DNA of 53,458 nt, taken from Parachlorella kessleri. Taxonomy: Eukaryota > Chlorophyta > Trebouxiophyceae > Chlorellales > Chlorellaceae. Each line of letters begins with the position of its first letter. Within the stretch, counting starts at the first letter, position 1. The stretch is from contig BBXU01000100.1 of NCBI GenBank assembly GCA_001598975.1, forward strand, positions 1 through 53,458, in the 5' to 3' direction. The translations under genes were made by a program, and so were the position numbers. Positions 35,001 to 46,100 of the stretch are shown piece after piece. The notes beneath the pieces were generated by a model. It was given only the letters and a program-made list of their open reading frames with translations, did no database searches and was not told the origin of the DNA.

Positions 35001-35638
35001 TTGCATCTGGGAAAGCGTGGTTAACTGAGTGCACACGTGAGAGCGCATGCAGTGAGCGGGCAACCACTGTGGGAGGCATGCTGCAGGCCTATGTGCGGGC
35101 CATGCTTGCCCGCCGGCAGGAGGCAGCCATGGCAGAAGCAAGCAGCAATGCAAGCAAACCATCCACAGCAGATGGCCGGCTGAAAGACAGGCGGAGCCTT
35201 GCAGAGCAGCGGCATGCTGATCGCTCAAAGCGGCGGCAGGGCTTTGTGGCAGCGCCGGCAGCACGCCCTGAGGTAAGTGGGACTCAGCGCAGGGACATGC
35301 ATGCAACCTTCGCTGAGCCTCCGGTGCCCTGTGTTCTGCTTGCATTAATCATGTGTTACTAAGTTGCGATAGAAAATGCGGGGACATTACTTAACTGTCT
35401 ATTCTAAAAATTGTAGGACCGTCTGCCGCGCCGCCCATCAGCAGTCCAACCCGCTAGCCAAGGCAACCAGGCCCAGAGGCGGTCGTCTCTAACCAAGACC
35501 AGCACGGCTCCTGAGGCGGCATTCAGGCAGTGGCAGGGCCAGGAGAAGCAACCGTCACGCTTATCTACTGCTGCGAGCGAGCGAGGAACTACACCACATC
35601 TGCAGGGCCAGAGGCCTATCAAGGGGAGGGCAGGGTAG
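32052..35638 (+). CDS. Coiled-coil protein with two IQ (calmodulin-binding) motifs
   Basis: Eight exons join in phase to 823 residues: 32052-33230, 33352-33423, 33576-34010, 34299-34424, 34543-34644, 34780-34929, 35087-35272, 35417-35638 (TAG). Residues 1-393 are low-complexity, Pro/Glu/Ala/Ser-rich, with loosely repeated blocks such as QPAVARKQPDVEK. Residues about 440-610 are a long charged coiled coil (DNRMLAEELRCMKHRAYESE, LSALRAENKRLQTELQ). Residues 664-674 (IQTRFKGFKAR) and 687-697 (IQAYVRAMLAR) fit the IQxxxRGxxxR pattern, spaced 23 residues apart as in tandem IQ arrays. The C-terminus is basic and Ser-rich. All seven introns are phase 0. It is probably a calmodulin-binding scaffold or cytoskeletal/ciliary protein, which is inference only. 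The ATG at 32052 is the first in frame; a later Met near 32154 is possible. Confidence -1.
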
Positions 35639-36151
35639 TTGGGCTCCTGTCGCACCTTGTACCATAACCTCCTGGTTTCCTGTGGTATATGTGTTGTGGA
35701 AAACCTGACACGGTGTTTGGCCTCATTTTGTGTCCGAACATGGGTCCTGCCAACGGGGTCGAGCACTAAGTGGAGGACTGCTTGTCTGTTGCTGTGTCTG
35801 CTTGCTTTGTGCTGCTTCACGGACGTTAAGGACTTGCTCTCCGTACTGGCTGCACACCTCACAGCAGGTGCATTGATACTGATGACATGAGGCTTTATTA
35901 GTTCACCTGCCCACTTTTTGGGGGACCTTGGGCAGGTAGTGACTGAATATGCTTGTGTGGACTACCTTTGTCCTGTCGTATCTCTACTCGCTGTGAATTC
36001 CACTCTTTACAACGTCAAGCCCAAGGCGAATACAACCACCGCTGGACAAGAAGGTGCAAACTAACCTCCAGTTAACAAGATGTATACCTGGGGGAGACCT
36101 AAACCAGTTGAGGGGTGTCCGCATACCAGGCCAACAGCTCCCTATGACATG
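35639..36151. other. Convergent 3' region
   Basis: About 510 bases between two stop codons facing each other; it must hold both 3' UTRs. No gene or repeat recognised. Confidence -1.
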
Positions 36152-38409
36152 CTACAGCTGCAGGCCTTGCTGCTGCTGGTTGTGCATGGCACGTCTAGAA
36201 AACCCTGGTGGCGACATCAGCCCTGCTGCTGCCCCAGCCGGGCGTCTCTGCTCTGGGCTGGCCTGCTGCTGCTGTGAGGACTGAAAGCCAGGGAAGCCAG
36301 AGCTACCAACCTGCGCCCTGGGGCCATCCATACCAGCGGCGGGCATGGCAGCCAACCCTGGCCCTGCTGAGCCAGCGGATGCAGCGCCGCGAGCATACAG
36401 TGGCACTCGGCACAGCTGAGGCTGCTGCTGCTGCTGCTGGTGCTGGGGGCTAGGCTGGGGTGCATGCAGGTGCTGCTGCGCTGAGTGGCGCGGCGAGGCC
36501 CAGCCCTCAAAGAGGCCGGCGCCAGGGGCGCTCGACATAGGGCTCAGTGCTGAGGCCAGGCTGTCAGAGCGGCCCCAGTGCGCGAAGGTGAGCGCTTCAC
36601 TTACTGCTATGGATGGGCTGCTGTCTAGCGGCACCCTGCGCCCAGGGTTGGCCAGCAGAGGCGAGGGGGCGCCAGGAAAGAGCAGCGAGGGCCCACCCAG
36701 AAGCCGCCCAGCTTCAGCAGCAAGGCCGCCCTCCCCCCCAGACCTAATTTGGGCGCCACTGGCACCGCCCAACGACAGCTGTTGAAGAGATAGCAGCGGC
36801 TGCTGCCACTGCAGAGAGCCAGGGGCGCCTGCAAGCCGACCAGCGGCCGCTGCAGCTGTCACGGCAGCCACCTGCTGTGCATGCTTTTGCTGCAGGTAAG
36901 ATACCAGCGATGCAGCGGCCTGCTTGAGACTGAGGCTGCCAGCCTTCACAGCACCTTGTAGGCTGGCAACTAGGCTGGCCCCCTCCTCATCTAGTGGGGG
37001 CGTGACAAGGGCGCTGGGGGCCAGCGACACATGGCAGGTGCCTGCTACTGGTGGGTTTTGTGATAGGGAGCCGCCGATGCGTGCGCGGTATGCAACCACG
37101 CTGCTAACAGGCGACTGCAGAGACAGGAAGAGGGAGTTGCTGAGCAGCAAGACTGGAAAGCACGGTTCTTTATACCACTCTGCAAGTACCTCGATGACAA
37201 GTTTGCCAGGGCTCAGGCCTGCCCCAGTCAAAGATCCTGCCATAAGAACTCTTGCATGCGCAGCAATATGGAATCATTCATACGCAGCACCCTGTTTCGC
37301 TTGCCAAGCAACGTTTTCAAGTGATTTACAAAGAGTTCAGGCTCACCTGAGGTGTAGTAGCCGTCGTTGCCGCGCTGCTGCTGCTGGCGCTGCTGCCCTC
37401 ATTCCCAAGTGCGTCTCGCTCGGCAGCAGGCCCTGCCGCGCTGCTTCTCTCTCGCGATCCCTGTACTTGCTGCTCCCCCTGTTGGGGCTGGGTAGCCACA
37501 CCCGGCCCTGCTTTTGGCCAAGGTGCTTTTCCGCTGCCGGCAGGCTTGGTAGCAATGGGCGGCGGTGACGGGGTGTCTCTAGGGCTAGTATGTCGGCTGG
37601 TAGCAGCGGTGGAGCCCTTGTTTGAGCCAGGCTGGGCTGCGGTGGACAGGCTGGGCCAAAACTGCTCTTCATCGATGTGCAAGTTCCGCCCCGGGGAGGC
37701 GGGCGGTTGCCCTCCAACTGCCCCATCTGGACCGACGGTAGCACCAGCACCGCTGGCTGCCGTGGCTGCTGGAGCAGCCACCGCAGGCTGGTGCTGAGGC
37801 TGGGCACAGGGGCTCTCGGCAGCGGGGGCACCCGCAGATGGGAAGGTTTCCTCCTCCTCCCGCTGCACCAGGCTGATCTGAAATTTGGAGACATAGGGAC
37901 TACGGCAGCCGGGGCCTGCAGACCCGGGCATGCGCCAGGAAAGTTAGTCAGGTGCGCACAAGCAGCTTCAACCCCGCACACTCGGCTCCACCACACCAAA
38001 TGGGGGTGCACTTACATGCAAGACACGAAGGGTCACAGCTACATCAACTCGCAGTGAAGGAACCTTGGTAGGTCATGTATCAAACCCCCAAAGACTGCCG
38101 AAGAAGGCTTCAAGCCAGGCAGGAGGACGGGTCTTGTTAGGGTCACCGCTAACCAGGGCTCACATTGGTTGTTAAACTCTGTTTTGATTCTATCATAGCA
38201 GAAGAGGCACAGTTGATACCCTGCATAGGCAAAGGAGGTTTTGTTGGTGGCAGCTTTAAGGCTGCAGGTTTCCGGCAATGCGCTCCACCTACTGCAAAAG
38301 CAGGTGACACGGCTATGAACTTGCGCACGGGGTACTTACCACAGGTACAAGGTGCCCAGGCCTGTTCTGTAGGGTCCAATTCGGATATGCACAGGGGACA
38401 GTACTGAAC
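36152..38409 (-). CDS. CNOT4-type RING finger protein with long Gln/Ala/Ser-rich tail (start unresolved)
   Basis: The RING is built from three exons: 38409 (or 38403)-38340, 38220-38164 and the start of 37915-37347; the final exon is 37114-36152. It reads CPLCISELDPTEQAWAPC-TC-GYQLCLFCYDRI...CPGCRSPY. This is the C4C4 cysteine-only pattern special to the CCR4-NOT E3 ligase CNOT4/Not4 (human CPLCMEPLEIDD...PCTCGYQICRFCW...CPACRKPY). Known CNOT4 follows the RING with an RRM and a C3H1 finger. Here the next residues (VSKFQISLVQREEEETF) lead straight into about 480 residues of Ala/Gln/Ser/Pro-rich sequence with no RRM motif I can see. A pyrimidine-rich acceptor at 37115-37117 was chosen because it alone gives phase 0. 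The first exon was not found; an ATG at 38545 does not splice in phase. Likely role: E2-dependent ubiquitin ligase, by RING similarity. Confidence -1.
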
Positions 38410-38545
38410 CTGCAGCCACCCAAGGACCCCCAAATGGAACCGGTTGCAAGTGCAGCAGGCAGGCCGCCTCTTGCACCGTCCCCTTGTGCTGTGGGGATAC
38501 AGACTAGACACCAGAGACGCCTGCCCCAGAATAAGATACAGACAT

Positions 38546-41002
38546 GGTCTTCCTTTGTCGTTTCTTTTAACTAATTCTGCTATTGTATTGACAAGGTAAA
38601 GCCCTCAACAGGTCGGCGACTGGGGCTACTGAGCAGGGAGGAGGGCCTTAAACAACGCACAAAGGCCGCCCAGAGGCTGATCCGGTCCACCCGTTAGCAT
38701 CAGCCCCACAACGGGGAGCTCTCACCTGGCCCTCTTGCACGCCGTGGCTGGCAGAGTCATGGACATTATTTGCGCGCTTGCTGAGGGGTGGCATAGGGAC
38801 TTGAGGGACAACGAGAGCATCGACTCCTTGCCGGCCAACACAGGGGCCGGATGCTCACAAGGCAAGCTGGGGCCACCTGTTCAAGGCTAGAAAGCTAAAC
38901 AGTGTCCTACAGGCTGCAGCAGTAGCACACAGTACAAAATTGCGCTAACACTACTGATGCTCCACTCGTTTGACAACACCATGCAGGAGGAGGGCTGGCA
39001 AAAACTTGCGGGAGGATGGCGGGACTGCTTGAAGAGCAGTAACACTGCTTAAGAGTCCGCGTCTGTCCTTAGCGTCGGTGTATAGCACTTCCTGAGAGTA
39101 AAGTGTTGCTGGAAGCGCTGAGGGTCTGCAAGGACTTGTTGTTGAGCAATGGTGTAGCGTGGGGTGAACGGAGCTTCCTGTCAGCCTGACTGCAGTGTCA
39201 CTAGCCATAGTTTGCACAAGTCAACATAACCACACTTTTTCGGCGTATCCCAGTGCGCTGCAGTGGGAACAACCTCCGCCCCACTAGTTCGTGTTATGAG
39301 CCCAGTGGTGGGGAGTTTGTACGTTGCTTCTCCTTGCTGCTACACGAGGTGCCACCTGCAGTGCAAAGTGTGGGTCCGCAGGCGAGTGAGAGGTGTGACA
39401 CCAGGTCAGCACGGCACGCCTTTGCCCTGACCGCAGTGATAGGCAGTGTGGCTGTGTTGTAGCAGGCGCCACTTGGGAGTACTTCAGGTACGTCACTGGT
39501 GTACTCTGGGGCCCCAGGGTGGGTAGCCGGCACCATTTTGGGGCAATAAGAGCTCTATGATATCAAAGATGGAATGCATGTGGACATGAAGGGGTCTGAC
39601 AGCAGTTTGGCGGGTGCCAGCTGCGCCAACTGGCACAGCAGAGTAGGGAAACAAGCGACAGGCGTGCTGGCCGTAAACAACAGTGTGCATGCAAAAGCAT
39701 GATATTTATGTATTGCACGGTGCTTGTTGTGGCTATGTTGTGCCTACTAAAAACAGAATGCCTACTTAGCTGTCTAACTAAGTGCTTTGGGAGGTTGTTC
39801 ATCCGTGATGTCATAGGTGCCGTTGTGCTGGAGCACACACATCTCTTGGCTCTTCTCACATTATCGCTTCCTTCCCAAGGCAATCCGTCCAGTCATCGAC
39901 GGGCTACCACCTGTCCACGGTATCAAGTTTGTATTTACGTGTTTTTACAAACGGTTTTTTTTTCTGCATTGAAGTGCGTCTGGCAGGGGAGTTTGCACAA
40001 TATATTCTTTCGACACTACTCAGACCCCTGTGCTAGCATGTCACACGCTACTGGGCAACCCGCGCTTTCCATGTCATACAAACTGCTCACATCGTCAAAG
40101 AACTGACATCTGGGCGTTAAGGAGGGAATGCAGGCACCAGCAAGGTCCCCGCAGAAGCAAGGGCAGGCAACAAGACTAAATATGAAAGGAGGACTGATGC
40201 AGGGACACCAGAACCCAGCCAAGGACTAGGCACTGCCAGGCCAAGCAAACAGATGGCCCGACTGAACATATACTATGACATCACTCAGTAGCAGATGTCA
40301 GGTTGGAGACAAAAGAAAAGAAGGTGCAATGTGCGCCACGCCAGTACAAATAAAGCAGTGCAGCCGGCCAGCCTGTTTGTCAGGTACCAGCAGGGCATCA
40401 CAAAGTTTCCAGTCACAACGTAGGAACGAACGACGATAATTTGACGGGCAAATTGTAGGTGGCAGAGCACAAATGCCACACACTGACAAGAAGCGCACTT
40501 AATACTCGCACGCTCAAAATAGCGGGGGCTAAGCAAATGCCAGTTACGTGGGCCACACCAGCGATAATACAGAGGCCCGCAAGGCCAGTAGCTGATACAA
40601 GGCTCCATCAGGCTCACGCCTGGCGGTCAGTCAGTCTTGTCCCAAAACTGAGACCTAATGCGTTCGGGATTTTCTACCGGCGCCTCACTGCTGGCCCCCT
40701 GTCGGAGCCTTGTCAGCTGGCGGTGGTCTCGGAGCGAGCGCCTCGCTCTCAAAGTCGAGCTTCCTCACTGGCGCACTTGAGGACAGCTGCAGCACAGAAC
40801 ATTCAGCGTGCAGCTGGATATTGTCGCGTGTGTCGCACACAGGAGGCAACATAGCACAAAGCCGACTTAGTTAGTGTGGTACTGTTAGTACAGCCCAGCT
40901 CTCACTCCCTGCTCGCACTGCCTGCCACCCATACGAATAGCACAACGTTGACTGTGAGCGAAGTCAGCACAAGAGCCCCCTGCGGAGCCAAGCATCCAAC
41001 AA
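38546..41002. other. Long gene-free stretch
   Basis: About 2.4 kb with no supported gene. It is AT-richer than flanking genes. The longest frame (135 codons from 39699, plus) has no domain and unusual composition. It contains dispersed repeat copy D (40888-40938). The missing first exon of the RING gene probably lies at its left end. Confidence -1.
40888..40938 (-). repeat. Dispersed repeat, copy D
   Basis: The minus strand reads ATGGGTGGCAGGCAGTGCG, then AGCAGGGAGTGAGAGCTGGG. Near-identical to the end of copy B, 37 kb away in the window, and similar to the start of copies E and G. Confidence -1.
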
Positions 41003-41432
41003 TCAGGTAAAGGCAGCCGCTACCTCTACCAGCTTCTGCACCTGCATTGTACGCCTGCACTTTGGCTTCTTGGGTGCTGGAGGGGGCTCAGTCGCAGCAG
41101 CCTGCGGCCTTATCTGGCTAACAGGGGTACATACGCCCCCAGCCTCTGCCTCAGCCTGCACATACAGGGGATTCAGAGGCAGGAAGGGTGAAAGGCTGGG
41201 TGGCACAACAGGGAGTTGGCCACGCTGCGACGCCACACCAACCTCCAAATTCTCAGGGGACATACAACGGCTGACTTCTTGTTGGTGTTCCAACGACGCC
41301 TGCACGCAAACTTAGTAATCTTGAGAGCCCTGAGCCTGCCGAAGTCTGTTGTACCCCACGGAGGTCAGACCCCACCTCATCGGCAGCCAATCTCTTTCTT
41401 TTTCTATCAACGGCTTCACACAAGTCAGACAT
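41003..41432 (-). CDS. Small basic, probably nuclear protein of unknown function
   Basis: Two exons, 41432-41355 and 41299-41003 (TGA), give 124 residues if a 55-base intron is removed. That intron has a GT donor at 41354, a TACTAAG-like branch site and a TGCAG acceptor. Without splicing the two frames do not connect. The protein has two basic clusters, DRKRKRLAADEV near the N-terminus and PKKPKCRRTMQVQKLVEV near the C-terminus, each NLS-like, around a Pro/Val-rich middle. I do not recognise it. It could also be part of a longer gene continuing past 41003. Confidence -1.
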
Positions 41433-41616
41433 GTAAGAGCGAAAGACAATTGGCCAGCTTCCTCTGCCACTCTTGGCTGTTCGTGGAGGGAGAAGTTGCA
41501 TAAGGATGATGGGCCCTGTGCTGGCCCATCTTGGAGGCAGCCTGCAGTGCCCACTTGATTAACGAAGCAAACTGATTTCTTGAACATACACCGTCTTGGA
41601 TCTGTTTTGCAGTGTA
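41433..41616. promoter_or_regulatory. Short divergent promoter region
   Basis: Only 184 bases separate the start codons of the small basic protein (minus) and the P-loop kinase (plus), suggesting a shared bidirectional promoter. No known element recognised. Confidence -1.
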
Positions 41617-43827
41617 ATGGGTCTCGCCTCCTGTCGCAACCAAACGTCATGGTACAGAACCAGCGGAGGCAGCTGTCGGGTTTCTTGTTGGCGGTCTGCC
41701 CGTCGTGCCTGCTTCCACCCTAGCCCCTGGGGTGTAAGTCACGGCAGAGCCGTGCCAGTGGTGAGCCAAGCCCAGCCTGCTGAAAGAAAGGTGGGAGCTA
41801 CAGCACGTACACCAGGCCTAACTGTTGACTGCAGCCACTCAGCAGACGCTGAAAAGTCTGCCGCCGCGGGCGCAGTGGGCGAGCAGCAGCGGGCTGTGAG
41901 TTTCAAGCTGCTGTAGGCAGCGCTGCTGCCACTGCCTGCAGGCGAGTGGAGCAGTCTCACTGCCTGCGGCTGAATATATGGAGGAGCTCTATGATTGGCT
42001 CGCTAGCCGTGCTTTGGAGCAGGCAAAGGCTGGAGGGTCAGGCAGCAAGTAAGTAAGTAAGTAAGTAAGTTGCAAGGGGGCTGGCCGGCTGTGTGGCTGC
42101 TGCACTTGTCGAGGAATGCGTGGGGGCATGGGCTAAAAAATAGCAGGTGATGATCGCCGTCGGGCACACAAACCTCCTTTCCCTGTCATAGAGGGGAGGG
42201 GCAGGCGGCATTGACTCACTCCGCCTGGGATGCATCATCATCCCTGAGAGGGGTGTGTACCCTGGGGTGCGCCATAAGCCAGTCATGACTTCCACATCTT
42301 ACCTCTCCTTGTTGCGCGTGGCTTTGCTGCAGGCTGCTCATCGGCATTGCTGGCGCCCCCGGCTCTGGCAAGTCCACTCTCGCCAGAGAGGTGAGCAGCA
42401 GGGTCAACGCAGCCGCTGGCGCTGAGCTGGCAGTGGTGGTGCCCATGGATGGTGAGGGTGCAGCACTGGCACTCTTGGGGTACGCTGCATTGTTGTGCAG
42501 TGCAGTCCCCATGGCTATGTGGTGAGGTTGCAATACCAGCAGTGGCTGGCTTGAGGGACCACGGGGCATGGTTGGTCACGACTGAGGTTGAGTGCTGCAA
42601 TGAGAGCAAGTGCTCCTGGTGAACCGTGATTAGACATCCGCAATCAGTTGTTACGCCAAGGGGGGCGGCGCACTCTGCCAAGTCGTTCGGGTACGACCTA
42701 AGCTGCTCTCTGTTGCATGCAGCCAAGGGCCCACAAGTTTGCAGCGCAGGAATTATATTCATTGACTGTCTAGTCACCAATCCTTACATGGATTTTGCAA
42801 AGTGCAGGCTTTCACTACTACAAGCGGCAGTTGCAGCAGTTTGAGGACCCCGGGGCAGCTTTTGCGAGGCGCGGAGCGCACTGGACGTTTGATGCTCAGG
42901 CGTATGTGAACTGTATTCGACGGATGAAGGAACAGGGTGAGTTGTCGGGCAGCAGGTGGCAAGCATGGGAGGGACTGTAGTTGAGTTGGCGTGAGATGGG
43001 AGGGTAGGCCTGCTGCCCGAGAAGAAGCAGACGGTTTCAAGAGTCCCCACTATTCAGGAAGTCGAGCACGTCGCCCCTGCCAGCTCTCTGGCTTCTTTTG
43101 CACCTTTCCAATAAGTAAGGTCCTGCACCTTTCCAATAAGCAAGGTCCGGGAGGATGCTATAGAGATATAAGCCAAGTGCAGCAGACCTTGCAGGTATGA
43201 AAAGCCTCACAGCAAGGCCAGCAGTGCCCTCCCTGGCGTGCTGTAGGTGAAGCGTTGGTGCCAAGCTTTGATCATGGCGTGGGCGATCCTGTGGACGATG
43301 ATATTCAAGTGACTCGTAACCACCAAATTGTTTTGTCAGAAGGCAACTACCTGTTGCTAGGTAAGCGGAGGGGAGAGAGGCCCATGGTCAGCGAGGTTTG
43401 TGTGATTGAAAGGCTTGCTGTGCTCCCAGGCCCGGTTGGCTAGTCATGGGCAGCTCTGGGACTGCTCTGCAGACGCATGTGTCAGGTGCACGCTTGGAAC
43501 CACGACGCATGCACCTGCTCAACTCCTGCTAACAGTGACGCTAAGATTGTCAGGGTGACATGCTTGCGGTTTGCGGCACTCGCAGAAGTGGAGCCCTGGC
43601 GGCAGCTGGAGGCGTTGTTCGACGAGACTTGGTTCGTGGAGTGCGACATAGACGTGGCCATGGATAGGGTATATGAGCGGCAGACAGGGCACGGAGTGGC
43701 GTCAGGTGTCTCCCGGGGGCGCATAGCTGGCAACGATCGTCCCAACGCAGAGCTCATAGCTGGGACCAAAGGGAGGGCGCTCCTGGTGGTGCCGTCGCTG
43801 CCTTTCAGAGGAGCGAGATCAGACTGA
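41617..43827 (+). CDS. P-loop kinase, uridine kinase/phosphoribulokinase superfamily (At1g03030-like)
   Basis: Six exons join in phase to 329 residues: 41617-41895, 41942-42048, 42333-42451, 42808-42936, 43247-43360, 43586-43827 (TGA). The Walker A motif is GAPGSGKST (136-144). Further blocks match the plant family: VVVPMDGFHYYK, RRGAHWTFDA, VPSFDHGVGDPVDDDI, ILSEGNYLLL-like (VLSEGNYLLL), DETWFVECDIDVAMDRV and NDRPNAELI. The substrate of this plant group is not firmly established, so only a small-molecule kinase role is claimed. The first about 60 residues are Arg/Ser/Cys/Trp-rich with almost no acids (MGLASCRNQTSWYRTSGG...), suggesting an organelle transit peptide. Intron 1 would be only 46 bases. 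The donor of intron 2 lies in an AAGT microsatellite. Confidence -1.
42047..42071 (+). repeat. (AAGT)n microsatellite covering a 5' splice site
   Basis: About six AAGT units begin exactly at the exon 2 donor of the kinase gene. Every unit recreates the consensus AA|GTAAGT, giving a series of equivalent donors 4 bases apart. Confidence -1.
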
Positions 43828-44185
43828 TGGCGCCATTGTCTGGCCGCCCTTGCTGTGACTGTGCGGGTCGCCTCCTTGTTCCTTGCGCTCCGCTAGTTTG
43901 CTGCAAACGAGCATGACACCGTCTGTGCGTTCTCTTGGCATGCTCCGTCTTGGGACCGTCCACACTAGGCAGAAGTTGGTCTAACTTAGGCAGCCGTTTG
44001 TCCCACAACTATGTGCCTAATGAATACTGTTCCTGGTCGTCATAGTGGGTGCGCTCAGATGTGCGTTAGGCGTGCCAAGCGCACGCGCCTTGGGCGAGGA
44101 TGACTCTTCACCACTAATTCACCAACAGAGGTACCAGGGATCCGCGATCGGCCCAAGGTGCCCTATATTTATCTCGACTCGCCTG
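43828..44185. other. Intergenic region, kinase to CGLD27
   Basis: About 360 bases holding the kinase 3' UTR and the CGLD27 promoter. An open frame runs upstream of the CGLD27 ATG from 44045 without an ATG. No element recognised. Confidence -1.
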
Positions 44186-45847
44186 ATGCGTCCAGCAGTC
44201 ATGCTGCAGTGCTCGTCATGCTGCGGCGCTCGCCTGCTGCCGCTGGGCCGATGGAGATATTCACAGCGCTGCACGAAGTTTAGAAAGGCAGCAGCGCCTC
44301 CAAACAAGAGTCAGGACCCGTTGCTGGACGCTCTCTGCCCGGTTCCCAGGGACCAGCAGCCCATGCTGGAGCTCCAAGAGCTCAAGGTACAGCTTGTGCT
44401 CATGGGTTTCCCTGAAGTCTTGACTGCCGCCTCAGTCGCTGTGACTAGAGGCTCGATGCCAAGGCCCAGCAGACAGAGAGGGCCCAGCTGTTTGCACCGC
44501 CGCCTGACCAGGGGCGGCTGCTTGGCTGGGACTGAGGGAGCCTCCCTCTCAGCCCTGACCCAGGCACCACCCTTGCCTTGCCACCGGTTTCTGTCTGTGA
44601 CTGTGACACCCAACTGCCCTGACCAGGAGACTCTCTTCTTCGACTGGGCCGAGCTGCCGCTACCCCAGTTCTGCCTGCGGCTGGCCTCGGTCTGGGGTAC
44701 CTTCCTGCTGACCCTGGGCCTCCCCATCTCGGTGGTCACCTTCAACCCTGCCACGCAGCCGCTGGAATGCTTGGTGTCAGCTAGCACAGGCAGCCTCTTC
44801 CTGGTGACCATACTGGTGCTGCGGCTCTACCTGGGATTCACCCATGTGGGGTCCAGGCTGACCTCGCACATGGTAGTGTATGAGGAGACAGGATGGCATG
44901 ATGCGCAGGTGCGACCGTGGGGTAAGCAGAAAGGCGGGCGCGTTGACTGGGGAGGGCCGCCGTCTCTTTACCAGCGCGGGGTGTGCTGGCGGCGTCATGC
45001 CACTCGGCGCCCTTTGCAGGGGTGGGGCGGCTGTGGGTGATACGAGGACAAAGGCTGTGGGATGGTAAGTGGGTGGGTTGCCAGCGTGGGGATGCTGCCT
45101 GGGCCTTACACCAAAGCGGGCCCTGGGGCACCTGGTCAACCGTCTGGGTGTTCGTCCATGTCAGGTGCTTGACTCGCAAATGTGCGTGGTTGTTTTGCAG
45201 GTCTGGGTGAAAACACCGCAGATGCTGGTACGCGACCGGCTGCTCAGTGCCCACTCTGTCAGGCCCGCCCTGCAGCGGCTCACACTCTCCCTCTACAGCC
45301 TGGCAGGTACCTACCTCGGCGATTATGAGTTACCTCACCCTACCCGGGCAGAATGGATTTCGGTGATGAGTCCACTTGTGCAGCGTGGCAGTTGTGTGCA
45401 GGATTTGCCTGCTTGTGGTAGGAGCCCTATGCATCCCTCAAGGCAGTAGCGTAGTCTCCGGAGCTCAACTGCTTGCATATCTTATGGAGACACTGCTGCT
45501 AGTTGGGGCTGCGCAGCTCATTCCCTGCCGTCCCCTCAGACCTATCCTGTATGGTGTTGCTGCCCCTCTAAGCGATCGCAGGTGCCCTCGCAATGTCAGT
45601 GGCTTTCTTGGCATTTAGCCCGCCCTCGGATGCCCAGCAGCAGCAGCCCCAGCAGCAGCACAGGAGCCTGCCGAGTGACCAGGCAGGAGCACCAGTTGCA
45701 GGCCGAGGCTACTGGGAGCGAGTGGAAGAATTTGAGCCTTGGGCAATTCAGGGTGATGAAGATGCCCCTGCAGCAGATGAGCCTGGCAGCAGCGGCAGCA
45801 GCACAGGCCACCGGCTTGGAAGTGGCAAAGGCATTACCTATAACTAG
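44186..45847 (+). CDS. CGLD27: CGLD27 / Ycf36 (DUF1230) plastid membrane protein
   Basis: Four exons join in phase to 284 residues: 44186-44386, 44627-44908, 45201-45306, 45582-45847 (TAG). Family marks: CPVPRDQQPMLELQELK, FFDWAELPLPQFCLRL, LRLYLGFTHVGSRL, VYEETGWHDAQVWVKTPQ and LVRDRLLSAHSVRPALQRL. These correspond to the DUF1230/Ycf36 pattern (CPVPxEQQP...FFxWP...YEESGWYDGQxWxKPPEVLxRDRL). CGLD27 is conserved in plants, algae, diatoms and cyanobacteria. It has been linked to iron limitation and photosynthetic performance, in the plastid. Two hydrophobic helices lie in exon 2 and one at the exon 3-4 join. The N-terminus (MRPAVMLQCSSCCGARLLPL...) is a plausible transit peptide. After the conserved part is a Gln/Gly/Ser-rich tail of about 70 residues. 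Confidence -1.
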
Positions 45848-46020
45848 AGTGGTACGCTTCAAGGATGGGTGGTGCACTCGGGCATGCTGTGCTGACACGT
45901 TTTAGCACATAGTGGCGAGGCTGGGCCTCTAAGGAGCAGCAGACGTTGACCTGCTGACTGTGGCACGTACTGCAGACAGTGAGTAAGCTAGTGATTTGTG
46001 CAGCATATAAAGTTAAAGCT

Positions 46021-46040
46021 TTGTATTGTATTGTATTGTA
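46021..46040. repeat. (TTGTA)4 microsatellite
   Basis: Four uninterrupted pentamers in non-coding sequence. Confidence -1.
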
Positions 46041-46100
46041 TATAGCTGGATGCTCTCCAATGGTGGCCGACAAATAGAGGAGAGGTACCGCGTGATATTA

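Noticed and set aside
39699..40106. 135-codon plus-strand open frame
   Set aside because: Composition is Cys/Leu/Phe-rich and unlike the coding exons here, with no domain, no supporting splice sites and no ATG context; it lies in AT-richer DNA where long frames arise by chance.
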